Positions 32,882 through 44,588 of a stretch of DNA of 64,000 nucleotides are shown here, in pieces. Below the pieces are notes generated by a model. It was not told where the DNA came from. It saw only the letters and a program-made list of their open reading frames with translations, and did not search any database. Made by a program: the position numbers and the translations under genes. The DNA lies in contig CM048839.1 of the NCBI GenBank assembly GCA_026545765.1, forward strand, positions 19,530,566 through 19,594,565. The letters run 5' to 3'. How positions within the stretch are numbered: position 1 is the stretch's first letter; every line of letters starts with the position of its first letter. Source of the stretch: Plantago major (lineage: Eukaryota > Streptophyta > Magnoliopsida > Lamiales > Plantaginaceae).

Positions 32882-33975
32882 ATGTTAAACGCAGAACAAT
32901 TTTTACTAAACGCAGAACACTTTTTAACATATTGTAAAAAAGTCTTTATATATTAGAAATATTAAAAGTGACCCAATATTTTATTTTTTGTCACAAAACC
33001 TTCAACCTCAAATCTTTAAAGTATATACTTGTTAAATCATAAAATATAAAAAAAAAACAGTCAGTTTGACTGTTTTTTGAGTTTTTTTAAACTTTTTTCA
33101 AATAAAATGTAGTCAATTTTAATATATTAATGAAATGAAATAATTATTATAACTATGAAAATTAATATTCGATTAATTTATAGGTGGAAAAAAAGGAAAA
33201 AATTGAACAATCATGAATAAAAAAACATGTTGAAAAAGAATTTTTCGAATTATATAAACAATAATGAATATGAAGATGTATATATCGTTTTAGTTTAGGT
33301 GGAAAAAAAGGAAAAAATTGAACAATCATGAATAAAAAAACATGTTGAAAAAGAATTTTTTGAATTATATAAACAATCATGAATATGAAAATGTATATAT
33401 CGTTTTAGTTTTATTCTTATAATTGTTATTAATACTCAATTATTACAAAATTAGCTAAAATTTGATTGGAATATATAAAAAAAAATTTAAAAATCGAAAA
33501 ACAGTTTAATTTGTTTTTAGATGTGAGGCGCTCTGGCGACTTAGGCGCCAGGCGTGAAATTGATTCTTGGCGACTTTGTAATTGCCGGTAATTTGGCAAC
33601 CTCTTGCCCGGACATATATTCAGCGGCAAGTGAGGTCGCCAAACCCGAAAAATTCAAATAAAATGTAGTCAATTTTAATATATTAATGAAATGAAATAAT
33701 TATTATAACTATGAAAATTAATATTCGATCAATTTATAGGTGGAAAAAAAAGGAAAAAACTTAAAATCCGACCAATACTTATATGCAATGATTTTTTAAA
33801 ACGTTTTTTTGGTTCTTAAGAGTGTATGAATTTCAACATTTGTGATTGAAGGGTTTTAAGATTAAAAAAAAAGAAAAAATTGAACCATTATTAATATTTT
33901 CAATAAATAAAAGGTATATTGCAATTTGTAGAAAAAGTGTTATGCGTTTAGTAAAAAGTGTTCTACGTTTAACAT
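32882..33975. mobile_element. 1.1-kb TIR element (non-autonomous)
   Basis: Left ATGTTAAACGCAGAACAATT...ACTAAACGCAGAACACTTTT is matched in inverse at the right by AAAAGTGTTATGCGTTTAGT...TCTACGTTTAACAT. The terminal inverted repeats are about 48 bp and each contains two copies of AAACGCAGAACA-like sequence. Internally, AT-rich DNA is repeated directly (33182-33412, and 33,100-33,200 again at 33,655-33,757), and there is a GC-rich patch at 33,520-33,650 with GGCGACTTAGGCGCCAGGCG. No transposase. No clear target duplication, so the superfamily is undecided. Confidence 0.65.
33182..33412 (+). repeat. Two-copy 115-bp tandem repeat within the TIR element
   Basis: AGGTGGAAAAAAAGGAAAAA...CATGTTGAAAAAGAATTTTT...TATATCGTTTTAGTTT occurs at 33182-33296 and 33297-33412 with only a few differences, suggesting recent duplication. 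Confidence 0.9.
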
Positions 33976-34151
33976 TCCTGTTTAGATTTTAGTGTAATGG
34001 TTGGACACGCTTTAGAATTATGATTTATTCATCTGGTATTATGTTTATTTTTGTAATTTGCACCTTTTAAACGGTATGAGACAAATTATTCTCATTTCAA
34101 AATAGTACTTGTATACTTGTATTTTCTTAAAGTCCAAGACTAATAAAACAT

Positions 34152-34294
34152 ACTATCTCCGTCCCAGACCAAATGTCTCATTTAGACTTTTTCGCGGTTA
34201 ACAATTTTTAATTTTGACTACGATTTAATATTAAACCGTAAATGTAAAAAGTTCAATTAAATTATATAATGAAACTTTGCGAACGGAGGGAGTA
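34152..34294. repeat. Stowaway-like MITE
   Basis: 143 bp; ACTATCTCCGTCCCAGACCA at the left and GCGAACGGAGGGAGTAG at the right; AT-rich centre with ATTAAACCGTAAA. TA flank. Confidence 0.7.
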
Positions 34295-34559
34295 GACACG
34301 AAAAAACAAACTTACAGATAAAAATTAAAATCACATGGACGGTAGTAGCAAATAGCAATAGCTTCTCTGCAATCCTTGTTTAAAAAAGTGCTAGCAATAG
34401 CATAGCGCTTTTAGCAATTAAACCAGATTCATAGGTATAGAAAGAGAAAAATATCAATTCATCTTGTTTCTTACTGGTTCAGAGTAAATAAAAATTAGGA
34501 AAAAACAATAACCAGACATTGAAGAATCAGCTCGTAGCAAGAGAGATCGGTAAGCAACA

Positions 34560-36899
34560 ATGGCCACTGTCTCAAGCTTCTTAACACCGCGGAAGGTACA
34601 ATGCATAATGGCGTTCAATTTTTCTTCTCCTGAAATTCTGATTCATTGTTAAATTTTGAGGAATTCTCATTTGTTTGTTGTTTTCTGCAAAAGAAGATGC
34701 TTCAAGTTTCCTGCAGGAAGAAGGAGAAGGATAGAGGTGGCCACCAAAACAATAATAATAATAATTACCCTTACAAAGTCATTGAAATTACTCCTCCGCC
34801 CAAAAACCTTGGCATTCGCTGCTTTCCTTCTGTAAGCATCTCAATTTGAGTTGTGAAATTTTGATTTTGTTTTTGTCTTCGTATATCGAATTTATGCATC
34901 GTAACTAAGGAACTGAGTCCATACTCTAGAAACTACTTGCTCATGGAGTCCCAAAGTAATACTACTATTTTACTATTCTGAGGTCATCTTCGAACTTGAC
35001 CTCAAATTACTCTTGAACTAAATAATTCAATAAAATCATATCATGAAAATTTAATTATATGATTTTATTAAAATTATTTATTATTATATCTTAAAATTAA
35101 TTTGTGGTTAAAGTGGAATACAGTCGACCGTTCAAAGTCAAAATGGAAAGTTTTCTTTGGATTGGAACGGAGGGACTAGTTTGGTGAGGCTAGTGATAGT
35201 GAACTGTTTGAGAATGCGGAAATAGATTTCGTGTTAAGCATAATGTGGTAGCATTTTTCCCACGAAGTCACTAAGTTGCTGGGCTATGACAGCTGACTAA
35301 TATGTTCCAATTGTTTACTTACCTCTTAGAATTCATTCTCGATTCAGGTAGCTTAGCTGTCGTTGTGTTTGCGTATCAAAGATTTACATGCACACACAAG
35401 GGAAGTTGCACTATTTGAGCCTAGAGGATTGATGCAATACGCCTCCTACACATTCTTGGAAGTTGGAACAATTTGGTTAGTTTTAGTAGATTAGTTCTAG
35501 ACAAAGTATTGTTCACCTCAAGAAAATAATAGTGCAAAGATTGCACAGATTTAAAGCGTGTATGTTGGATATACGCTATGATATTTAAACTTTTCCTACA
35601 GTTATAGTCATAAACACCAGAGCAGGTATGACAATACCTTCATCATTAATTCATTGAAATGAAAATGCAGTTGGCTTGGAGTCCATCTTGGTTTTTTCAG
35701 TGCAGTAGACAGTGAGAAATAGCGCAGTCTATCTTAATGTCCATACTGCTACATAACTCTAAGGCCACCGCTTCAATATGCACCGATATGGGCTATATAG
35801 CTCTACGGCTTCACTATCAAGCATCAACTTCTGTTTGGGCCTTTTGTGTTGTCTCGGTGTTATACTCCCTCCGGTCTTTTAGATGATTTACATTTTGGTT
35901 TTGTGTGAATTTTAAGGAAATGGAATTAAGTAGTAAGTAGATGGTAAAAAGTAATAGAGGGTCTAGAAAAAGTAAGATAGATAATTGATAAAGTATGAAA
36001 TAGAGTGTAAAAAATTAATAAGTGGTGATAGTGGGTTTTCGAAAAAGTAAACGTTGAACTCTTAAATTTTTTTTTCCCAAAATGGCAAAATGTAAACCTT
36101 AAAAAAAAAAAAAAAAACGAAGTGAGTACAAGAGTGCCGTAGGAATCATTTCCAATCTCAGTACGAGTGTCAATTGGGTATAAAATAATCCTTATGTGGA
36201 TAAAAAAAAGCCATTTTTGGACATTTTAATTTGAATTATTCATTTATTGTTGGTAACCACAATCATTTTTGGATAAAATAATCTCTTTGTTCATTCTTTA
36301 ATCAATTTCCCATTTAGTAACCACTTTTCTTAGTTCTCATCGCGGGCAAAAATGTTGAAATTTTGAGCGGGAGGAGGGAATAGATTTTTTGGCTAAAAGT
36401 GTTGAAAGGAAAACTGTATTGTTGTTATCCAGATTATCATATTATCAGGTGTAGCCATTTTTTTGTTACTCTTATAATAGATGGGGCATTAAACTGAACT
36501 TCTCTTTTCCTAGTTGAATACGAAATAGTATGTTCCTTAATGCATGTAATGTTTACACCTTATGGAAGTACATTAACATTTCCCACATAGTATTTATTAG
36601 TACTGCAAATGTGAACGACCAGCATCTGTTACTCAAACCTATGTTATGTAAAATTTCAAGGTTATGCTGATAAACATATTTAATTATCATTCATATAACT
36701 CCACTTCCTCTAATGGCAGAACTTGCAATGTGGGGACAGTGTAACAGTTGAAGGCCAAGCTTACATGATATCAGCTGTAACGCACCGTTATCAGCTCAGA
36801 AAAGGGAAGTATGAGCCTAGTGAGAAAAGGCTCGATGTGTTGTCAAGCGGAAGATACATATTAAACTTGTATTTAGAAAATCTGCTAGAAAAATCCTGA
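34560..36899 (+). CDS. Small plant protein of unknown function, probably plastid-targeted
   Basis: Three exons: 34560-34595, 34697-34831 (34694 is a possible alternative acceptor) and 36720-36899, with GT-AG introns and phase 0 throughout, giving 116 aa. The N-terminus (MATVSSFLTPRK, then LQVSCRKKEKD) is Ser/Thr/basic like a chloroplast transit peptide. An Asn run follows, then YPYKVIEITPPPKNLGIRC. Exon 3 encodes a compact domain with NLQCGDSVTVEGQAYMISAV, HRYQLRKGKYEPSEKRLDV and SGRYILNLYLENLLEKS. I recall this C-terminal block as conserved in plant proteins of unknown role and know no function for it. The splice sites and uninterrupted conserved block argue for a real gene. The second intron (about 1.9 kb) holds two MITEs. 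Confidence 0.8.
34943..35178. repeat. Stowaway-like MITE in intron 2
   Basis: Left end GGAGTCCCAAAGTAATACTA and right end TTGGATTGGAACGGAGGGAC are imperfect inverted ends. The interior GAGGTCATCTTCGAACTTGA...CCGTTCAAAGTCAAAATGG resembles the copy at 39836-40087 (GCGGTCAACTGTCTCCGCG). Confidence 0.6.
35863..36128. repeat. Stowaway-like MITE in intron 2
   Basis: ACTCCCTCCGGTCTTTTAGA at the left; right end AAAAACGAAGTGAGTAC is degenerate. Subterminal GATTTACATTTTGG pairs with CCAAAATGGCAAAATGTAAA. Same pattern as the copy at 40508-40762. Confidence 0.7.
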
Positions 36900-36992
36900 T
36901 TGTAGCATTCATTTGAGATGTCTTTTTTGTACATTGAGGACTCCTTGCGCCCTACTTTACCAAAAGGGTGCAACAGGGTTATGAGACACTCT

Positions 36993-37355
36993 GTTCAAAG
37001 CTTAGTTGCATGTAAATCTATTTGAGATATAAAGATATAAATAATACCTAGTATGATCTGATCTTGTTTCTGCTTTTTTGCTTTTGTTCGACGAAAATAT
37101 TGTTTTGAACTTTCCAACCTGAAGCTGGAGTTACAAAATGACACTCCAGGCTTCTCAGACCAGCGTCTTGTTATGTTTCAAGGCCTAGTTGCATGTAAAT
37201 CTATATGAAATATAAACATTCACAGGTATGATTTGATCCTGTTTCTGCTTTACAGTTTTTGTTCACTGACCATAATAGTTTCTACTTTCTACTTTACAAC
37301 CTGAAGCTGGAGTTTGGAAACCTCACTTGAGGCTTCTCTGCTCTGCCTCGTCATA
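36993..37355 (+). repeat. Two-copy tandem repeat, about 180 bp
   Basis: TTCAAAGCTTAGTTGCATGT...GATCTTGTTTCTGCTTTT...CAACCTGAAGCTGGAGTT...AGGCTTCTC at 36993-37175 recurs with changes at 37176-37355. It lies just past the stop of the 116-aa gene and may be transcribed as part of its 3'UTR. Confidence 0.8.
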
Positions 37356-39500
37356 TTTCTTTGTCTTGCTTTCCTGCCACTTCATCTCTTCGAATTGGGC
37401 TATTGCAATGATCTGCAGCTTTTGTGCATGTAATCGTTAGCGGCTTTTTATCTGTTCATTAGTTTCGGTAAACATTATGGCTCTGCCATGTGCCTTAGTG
37501 ATTTCTATCATTAGTTTCTTGCATGTGTACAGGGGTAAGGGGTTCATCAGCCTCTTCAACAAGATATCTAATTAGGAATATTTATATATATGGATGGATA
37601 TTATACTGAAATGCAGTTAGATTCATTACTAAGAGCTAAATGATGCTAGTAATGATACAAAAGTTGCACTCTCTGTATGATTATCAGACATGCCTTGTTG
37701 ATAAATCGGTGATGATGATGGTACTCTACGAGCTGCGTAAATTGTGGTTTCAAACACCTCTGATATATGGATATCTGATTGATGTGATACTAATAATTTG
37801 CGATCTGGCATTATCGCTAGCCTTAGCCGGAACATGTTATCTGTGCATCTGTGTAACACTACTTAACAACAACACTCTGGATTCCTTGTGTATTTGTTGG
37901 CTTGAAGTCATTTTGCACTGTTACATGATATACGGTTTCGATAACCGTGGGCCTTTCACACCAGAATATATGGTCCAAATTGTACTGAAAACTCAGTTTA
38001 TGGAACCAAGAATCCCTACATGTACTTAATTGTACTTGTCCTCTTTTAACAATGTAATTTATTGAGGGGTCGTCTAAGAACATGAAATACACAAGAAAAC
38101 TGGTAAGAAAACATGGGTCATGGACTCAGGTAACAGCTGAGTTTATGTCTGTGCATGAATGAAGATTGTAATAGGTGTCACAAATATAGTACAAATACTA
38201 TAATTTCTTGGTAGTTTCTTTAGACTATAGTATAAAGACTGAAATGATTTGATGTCTCCTCATCCACCATTATCTACCAACAAAAGGTGTCCATAAAGGT
38301 TTATCTGTCACAACTATATTTGTAATTATGTATTACAATTATGAAGTCATTCATGCATTGTCTTTTGACACAACTATTTCACTATTCATGTACAAACTCC
38401 ACATTATTATCTCCGTCCCAATGTTTAAGCCTACTGCCTACTACAATGACTATATAGAGTCCCCGTAACGATAGCTTAGTTGGTTAAAGGAGGAGATTGA
38501 TATTCTTTTGATCATGAACTCAAAGTTCGAATATGCAGGAGGTGGATTTTTATGCTATATGTTCGAAAAATCATCTTAGATGAGTTCTTGATAGTACTCG
38601 AAACAGATGAGAAACCAAAATAAATACTCTCAAATTGTAATCTACCAAACAAGTGACCAGAAATTATCATTGTGTTCATATTTTCGTCTGCATTCAAATT
38701 TCAAGACGTATTGTTCGGGCTCTGAGGGATGTAATGTCCCATGTAAAAAAGTTAGAGTTGGAGTATAGATTATTTTAGAATTTAGAAGTATACATGATTA
38801 TAGATATGCAGCATAGTATGCATTGTATTTGTAACTTTGTATACATACCAGCTTATAATTGTAATGGTCTGGTGGAGATTGACAGTCGGTCCACATGCCA
38901 CGGCCCTTGTTCACGTGTATGCATGTGAGATCTCCTTGTTCCCGCAAAATCAACTTATAGTTTAATTTAATTGTAATTAATTATTTTATTGGCCCTCTCA
39001 ATATCTCATGTTAGTAATATATTAAAATTCCCCTGTACAAATAAATTAGTATATAGACTTTTTCCTATTCCTTAATGGACATGCCCTATTAGAAAATGAT
39101 AAATTATTTATACTTCTCATTCTTTCCCCACCACTAAGACAACACCCTGTTCCTAACTTGCAGACTGCCAGCAATGTTAATCCTCAACTCTCCGGGGTTA
39201 ATATGCTATTCACATTGTACTCACTCGGATGTACATTGGAAAACTTCCATCAAATTCAAAGAAGTATAACTATAAAGTTTTTTTTTTATATAAGACATGA
39301 TCTCTTAAAATAAAATTGCACCTCGCGCTTGACCAATAAATAATAGGGGTGGGCCAGCAAAAGAAACATATTCCATATCCAATGGCGAATTCAGAAGCAT
39401 ATTTCAGATGGGTCGAATCTTAACTTACTATTTTCACAACTAAAATATTATTGTCATATTAATATGAGTCCGTCTTGCGAGAGACCCCTATATATAGAAG
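37356..39500. other. Intergenic DNA
   Basis: No exon series recognised. Several overlapping frames of 60-130 codons at 37,629-38,092 are open on both strands but resemble nothing known. Contains a possible SINE head at 38,458-38,540. Confidence 0.45.
38458..38540 (+). repeat. tRNA-derived SINE-like head
   Basis: GATAGCTTAGTTGGTTAAAG resembles a pol III A box and CTCAAAGTTCGAATATGC, about 45 bp later, a B box. The spacing is tRNA-like but the arms do not pair as a functional tRNA. Confidence 0.35.
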
Positions 39501-39835
39501 AGTCCCGAAAGTCTCCTTCAAACGTTAAAACTAGACAATTATACCTTTTTTCTCGACTTGGCTTCTGATGGTTTGTCGCGGATCTTTTGACCCGGATTCA
39601 CTAGAAACGGGTCAAGTAAAAACTAGACAATATAATGTAAAAACTAGATAATATAATGTAAATTTAATGTCATGTAAAAACTAGAGAATTCTTTTCATAA
39701 ACTAGACAATATAATGTAAAAACTAGACAATATAGACAATTATATTACACACTGAATGAGTAAATTTCTGGACAAGTAATAAAACTAGACAATTCATTTA
39801 CAAAACTAGATAATTCAGTTACAAAACTAAACAAT

Positions 39836-40087
39836 ACTCCCTCCATTTCAGAAAAAGTGTTACATTTTACTATTCTGCGGTCAACTGTCTCCGCGTTTGA
39901 CCACAATTTACTCTTAAACGATATTAATAAATAAATTATTAAAATTATATAATAAAAATTTAGTGATTAAAATTTTATTATATGATTTTATTAAATTATT
40001 TACTATTATCGTTTATGAGTAATTATTAACTCAAGCTGAAAACGATTAAAATCAAAATGTAACACTTTCTCTGAAATGGATGGAGTA
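39836..40087. repeat. Stowaway-like MITE
   Basis: ACTCCCTCCATTTCAGAAAA...AGTGTTACATTTT at the left, with inverse AAAATGTAACACTTTCTCTG...AAATGGATGGAGT at the right; TIRs over 30 bp, TA flanks. Confidence 0.85.
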
Positions 40088-40507
40088 TGTTGTAAAAACT
40101 AGACAATTGTGTAGGTCATTTTTCAAACTTGAGAAGCTTTTTCATCAGCAGCTTGCTTTGCTTCTAGCTTTTTCAACTTTTCATTGCATTAGATTCTTGC
40201 AAGGAAAAGGAGTTCCTTGAAACAGCTCCATATGCTTCATCAGAAAAACACCACAGTTAGAAATACTAAAATTACATGTCCAATCAACACATATTAAAAA
40301 CTATACAGTTTATATGAAAAACTAGACAGTTCAACACAACTGCACAACACAAAGATATAACATGAAAAACTAGATAAATATTGTTAAAAATAGACCATAT
40401 GTGTTAAAAGCTAAAACATAAGGTATTTACATAAAAAAACTAGACAATATATGTTAAAACTAGACAAATTCACACAAAAAGCTGTAAAATATTAAAAAAT
40501 AGACAAT

Positions 40508-40762
40508 ACTCCCCCCCATTCCACCAATTTCTTTCCATTTTGTTTTTGCACAAATTTTAAAAAATTTGAGTAAAAAATGGGTTTATACAGATGAAGTAGT
40601 AAGTGTATAGTAAAAAGTAAGAAAGAGAATTGAAAAAGTATGAAAGATAGAGATTAAAATATTAATAATGAAGATAGTGGGTTTCCATAAAATGAAATGG
40701 AAAGTTTTTAATGGAACGCCCAAAATGGAAAAATGGAAAGAAATCTATGGAACGGAGGGAGT
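40508..40762. repeat. Stowaway-like MITE
   Basis: ACTCCCCCCCATTCCACCAA...TTTCTTTCCATTTTG and inverse AAAATGGAAAGAAATCTATG...GAACGGAGGGAGTA; long TIRs, TA flanks. Confidence 0.85.
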
Positions 40763-42138
40763 ATATGTTAAAAACTATACAATTTCACACAAAACATTCA
40801 GAAAATTCAAACAAATAACAAATCCCCACAAAAAAAACATATGTACAGTGTACACAACCACATAGCAAATCTAAAAATCATAAAAAGTAGATGATACATG
40901 TTAAAAACTAGACAATACATACTAAAACCTAGACAACTGCACAACAAAAAAACTAGATATCAAAGCATAAAGTATTTTAAGTAACACCTCACTTATGTAG
41001 TCAGTAAAGTAACCACATATCAAAGCATAAAATATTTTACACAACTGCACAACAAAAAAGCTATACCATGAAAAACTAGACAATATATGCAAGAAACTAG
41101 ACAGTTTCACACACAAATTTCAGAAAATTCAAACAAACAACAAATCCCCGTCAGAAACATATACAGTTGTACACCACAACATAGCAAAAGGTAAAACGTA
41201 GAGTATTTTCATATAAAACTAGACAATAAATACTAAAACCTAGATAATTGGACTTCGTTGATGCTTTATCTTCTTCTTCCCTCAAAATTTACGGTAAAAA
41301 GGAAAAGTTGCAGTACATTTAGTACATTTATACCTGCTTCATCAATAATTGCACAATTACATCACAAATTTAAATGAAAAATTGGATCAGACTTTGAGAA
41401 TCACATATAATTTATGAAATTCAAATGAACAACCACAAAAAACCTCAAACAATAAGATAAAGCAACTAGAAACAGCAGATCTAACAACATACAAACCAAA
41501 ACTCTGATAAATTGAAGTGACTAGCAAAATCGAATAGGCAAAAAAAACAAATATAAGTTTACCAACAAAAATGCTTAAAAATCACAGATCGAACAACAAA
41601 AATGCCTAAAAACTCAAAATCGAATTGCAAAAAAGGAAATATAGATATATCAGCAGATTTGAACGAAGAAATAAGCAAACCTGTATCAACAACAATCTGG
41701 ATTTCATTCGGAATTCCTTCGAATCTGAGAATTTGCAAGTTGAATAAGCCTTATCTAACCAAAACGAAGTGATGAGATGCAAATCGAACATCAATATGGA
41801 GAATGCAGGTCGAGTGAGAGAAGAAACGGTTGAAATTTGCCATTTTCACAGATCTGAGCAATGATCTCCCGTTAAAGCAATGAAGAAGGAGGAAAGTGAA
41901 GGTTTCAGATATATTTCCAAGTTATATACTAAACCCAACTAGGGTTAGGCCGATTCGACCCGCAAGAAACCAAATTCGGGTAAAATATAAGGATCCGCAA
42001 AAATCTGCTTATTTAGCCTTTTAAGTTGGGCGGACCATAAATCTAGACAATTTTATGTAAAACATATGGGTCTCTCTGGAGTCTCCAAATACAGTAGGAC
42101 TTTTATAAAAATGAGTATATTAGTAATATATTATACAA

Positions 42139-42143
<5 letters not shown>

Positions 42144-42206
<63 letters not shown>
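42144..42206. repeat. (TA)n microsatellite
   Basis: About 63 bp of uninterrupted TA dinucleotide. A MITE right end (GGAACGGATGGAGTAT) follows at about 42,247-42,262. It lies about 215 bp from the viral integrant's left end. Confidence 0.95.
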
Positions 42207-42208
<2 letters not shown>

Positions 42209-42321
42209 TTACTTTAATTTTTCAACTAAAATTACACGTAATTTTCTGGAACGGATGGAGTATTAATTTTGCTAACCAATCATCTAAAAATTACAGCTCT
42301 TATCAAATTCGAAACATAATA

Positions 42322-42420
42322 CTCACTTTGTCCCGCTAATCTGGTGCAATATTCCTTTTATGGATGTACCGCTAATCTAGTCCCATTGCAAAAATAGTAA
42401 AAAATTAAACCCCACTAACT
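42322..42420. repeat. MITE fragment at the viral junction
   Basis: CTCACTTTGTCCCGCTAATC...GGTGCAATATTCC is followed by a partial inverse CCGCTAATCTAGTCCCATTGC. It is joined directly to the truncated viral coat region near 42,421. Confidence 0.45.
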
Positions 42421-43500
42421 CAATAAAATGTTCAATAATAGTAACTACCAAAGTATAAACTGCATTTTCAACTGAGACTTGATCCTCCTGTTTTACAGTA
42501 CTAAAAATATGATCTTTTCCTTCAGGGGAAAGATAATTATCCCACCAACCTTTTAATTGTCCTGTAAAACCAGCGACAATCATTTTTGCAACATTTTGTC
42601 AGTGTTACCATTTGTCTTACAAATCGTAGAATACATAAGCATTCTATGAATCATATTATAAATTTGTCTATCAGCATAAGCATCTAAGTTCCATTCATAG
42701 ATGTTTTTGCCATTATAGCTATTATTCAGGATATACTCTTGTTCCTCATGTAAAGTATCTATAGGAGAAGGTCTCCTATAATAGTACATTCTCTGGGTGG
42801 GTCTATCAGCCCATTTTCCCAGTTTATTGATTTCATCATTGATTACTTGCTTGTAATCAGAATTTTCTTGTACAACATCATGTAAAGTTGTTACTTTCAT
42901 ATCTTTGAATGTTTCTGTTAATCGAGTTCCTTCATAGACTTTAACTTAAAGTCTGCTATTTCAGGAGGTGGTTGGATATTAGGATAGGCTGAATCCTGTT
43001 CCTTTTCATTTTCTTTTAAATGAAAATTAGGGTTAATAGTTTTTAGTACCAATTCTACCCTTTCACTTAGAGAAGTCAAATGTTCTCCAAGGACATTTAT
43101 AAACAGATTAGTATAATTCTGTTGTTCAATCATTCTGTTTATTTGTCTACAAGTTACTGGTAGAGTTTCATCTTCCAGTAATTTTGCAAATGCTAGAAAA
43201 CTATGATTTCCCTTTTCAATCTGAAACAACTGTTGCGGCGGATAGACTTGTTGTAAAAAATTTCCAGTTGAAAGTTTATAATTTCTTTCTAATACTGAAA
43301 TATATTGTTCCACATATCTTGAAACAAACCAAGGAACAAACGGAATCATAGTATTCCGCAATCTTTATAAAATTCTTCTTGAATATAAGTTTTTTTACTT
43401 TGAGAAAAGTTTGCAAAAAACCAGTTTTTAAAAGGTTCCCACTTTGGTGAATTAAATTCATTCCTAGTCTTTTGCCTAGCCAACGAGCCAGGGCTAAAAT
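42421..43500 (-). pseudogene. Caulimovirid coat-protein region, frameshifted and truncated
   Basis: Spread over frames 43503-43276, 43361-42918, 42900-42580 and 42583-about 42421, each joined by small overlaps that indicate one- or two-base frameshifts. The recognisable block is GFTGQLKGWWDNYLSPEG near the distal end, a signature of plant caulimovirid coat (Gag-like) regions. It ends before the CCHC zinc finger, where a MITE fragment abuts. Not functional. Confidence 0.75.
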
Positions 43501-44588
43501 CAATTGGGTGGTTTAAATCCATTAATAACGAAATTCATTTCTGAAGCAGTTATATCTGCTTCACTTGGAGTATAGTTAACTCCTTTAACAATATTATCAC
43601 GATCTCTATTTATTCTAAGTTCATCTATATGATCTTCTTGTATGGTTTCTACAGATTTCTGCATTCTACTTTTCGCAGAGGTTGACATCCTAGAAGGAGT
43701 TTCAACCACATAGTCTATAGGAGATATAAAAGATCTCATGGACGAAGACTTAACCAGTCTTGAAGAAGATCCTATTAAATCGTTATTATTTTCAAATTTC
43801 ATTTTTACCAAACCTTCAGCTGTTTGGATAACATCTATTAAGTTTTGAATAACAGGTTGTGAGGGCACCGCCTGTTGAATTGTCCAATTTTCTGGAAATT
43901 CTATTTCTTCCCATTTAATGGATCTTCGAGTAGTAATTTTAGATTTGCTAAAATTTGTTTCAATTAAAATAGTTTCATTTAAAGGTTTATCAACCCTTCG
44001 GCAATGAGGATTTAAAGTAAACATAGGTTTATAATAAATCCTATAACAGATACATATAGTTTCTGTGCCAACAATATAATTATAACCATTAGTCTTAACA
44101 TTTAATGTTAAGGAATCTAAAATATTAATATCCGATAAGGATAATTGTAAATTCGGATAAACATCAAAATAAACTGGACCATGGGCCAAACTAGACTGTA
44201 TAATTCCTATTAAAGATTTTTTCTAATCTAAGTTCCTACCATCTCTAAGAGCAGCTATAAAACTCTCAGGTAATTCTTCTAGGGTTAAAGGTTTAAAAGC
44301 AATTTGCACTAAACCTATATGGAGAAATTTCTAAAGGTTTTTGTAAACAGCTATATCTTTCTCACTAAGTAATTTTATTACTAATTCATCATTATCTAGT
44401 GAGACAGATTCCTCAGTAGTTTTTACTACCTGTTTTAAACCTAATTTCTCAAAAGTTCCTAACTGGTAAATAACCTTAGGCTCAATTCTAGGTATTGTCC
44501 ATCTATTTAATAAGTCTAAATTTTGAGGGATATCATATTCCTCCCGTCTACTGTTTTTAACAGTATCTTTTCTTCTAATCATATTCAT
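43500..44588 (-). pseudogene. Caulimovirid movement-protein region, broken
   Basis: It opens at ATG 44588 (MNMIRRKDTVKNSRRE), about 60 nt after the primer-binding site. The frame stops near 44,331 and is further broken by an in-frame stop around 44,222. It then runs from 44189 to 43500 with AHGPVYFDVYPNLQLSLSD and TLNVKTNGYNYI, a 30K-superfamily movement-protein-like core of this virus group. Such proteins move virus between cells through plasmodesmata. Defective here. Confidence 0.78.

Larger units (their letters stand above)
39520..42070. repeat. Region with many AAACTAGACAAT motifs
   Basis: The word AAAACTAGACAAT and close variants (CTAGATAAT, CTAAACAAT, CTATACAAT, CTAGACAGT) occur more than 20 times at irregular spacing, all in the same orientation, mixed with CACAACTGCACAAC and CATATAGCAAA-like words. 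Two MITEs (39836-40087, 40508-40762) interrupt it. The outer sequences TATATATAGAAGAGTCCCG (about 39,490) and GGGTCTCTCTGGAGTCTCC (about 42,069) may be the ends of a single element. No coding sequence. Confidence 0.65.

Noticed and set aside
37629-38092. Overlapping frames of 76-129 codons
   Set aside because: Open on both strands, no recognisable motif, no splice pattern; likely chance.
38458-38540. Possible functional tRNA gene
   Set aside because: A- and B-box-like words are present but the acceptor and anticodon arms do not pair, so it is better read as a SINE relic.
42066-42339. Tyr/Ile repeat ORFs
   Set aside because: Translation of the (TA)n microsatellite.
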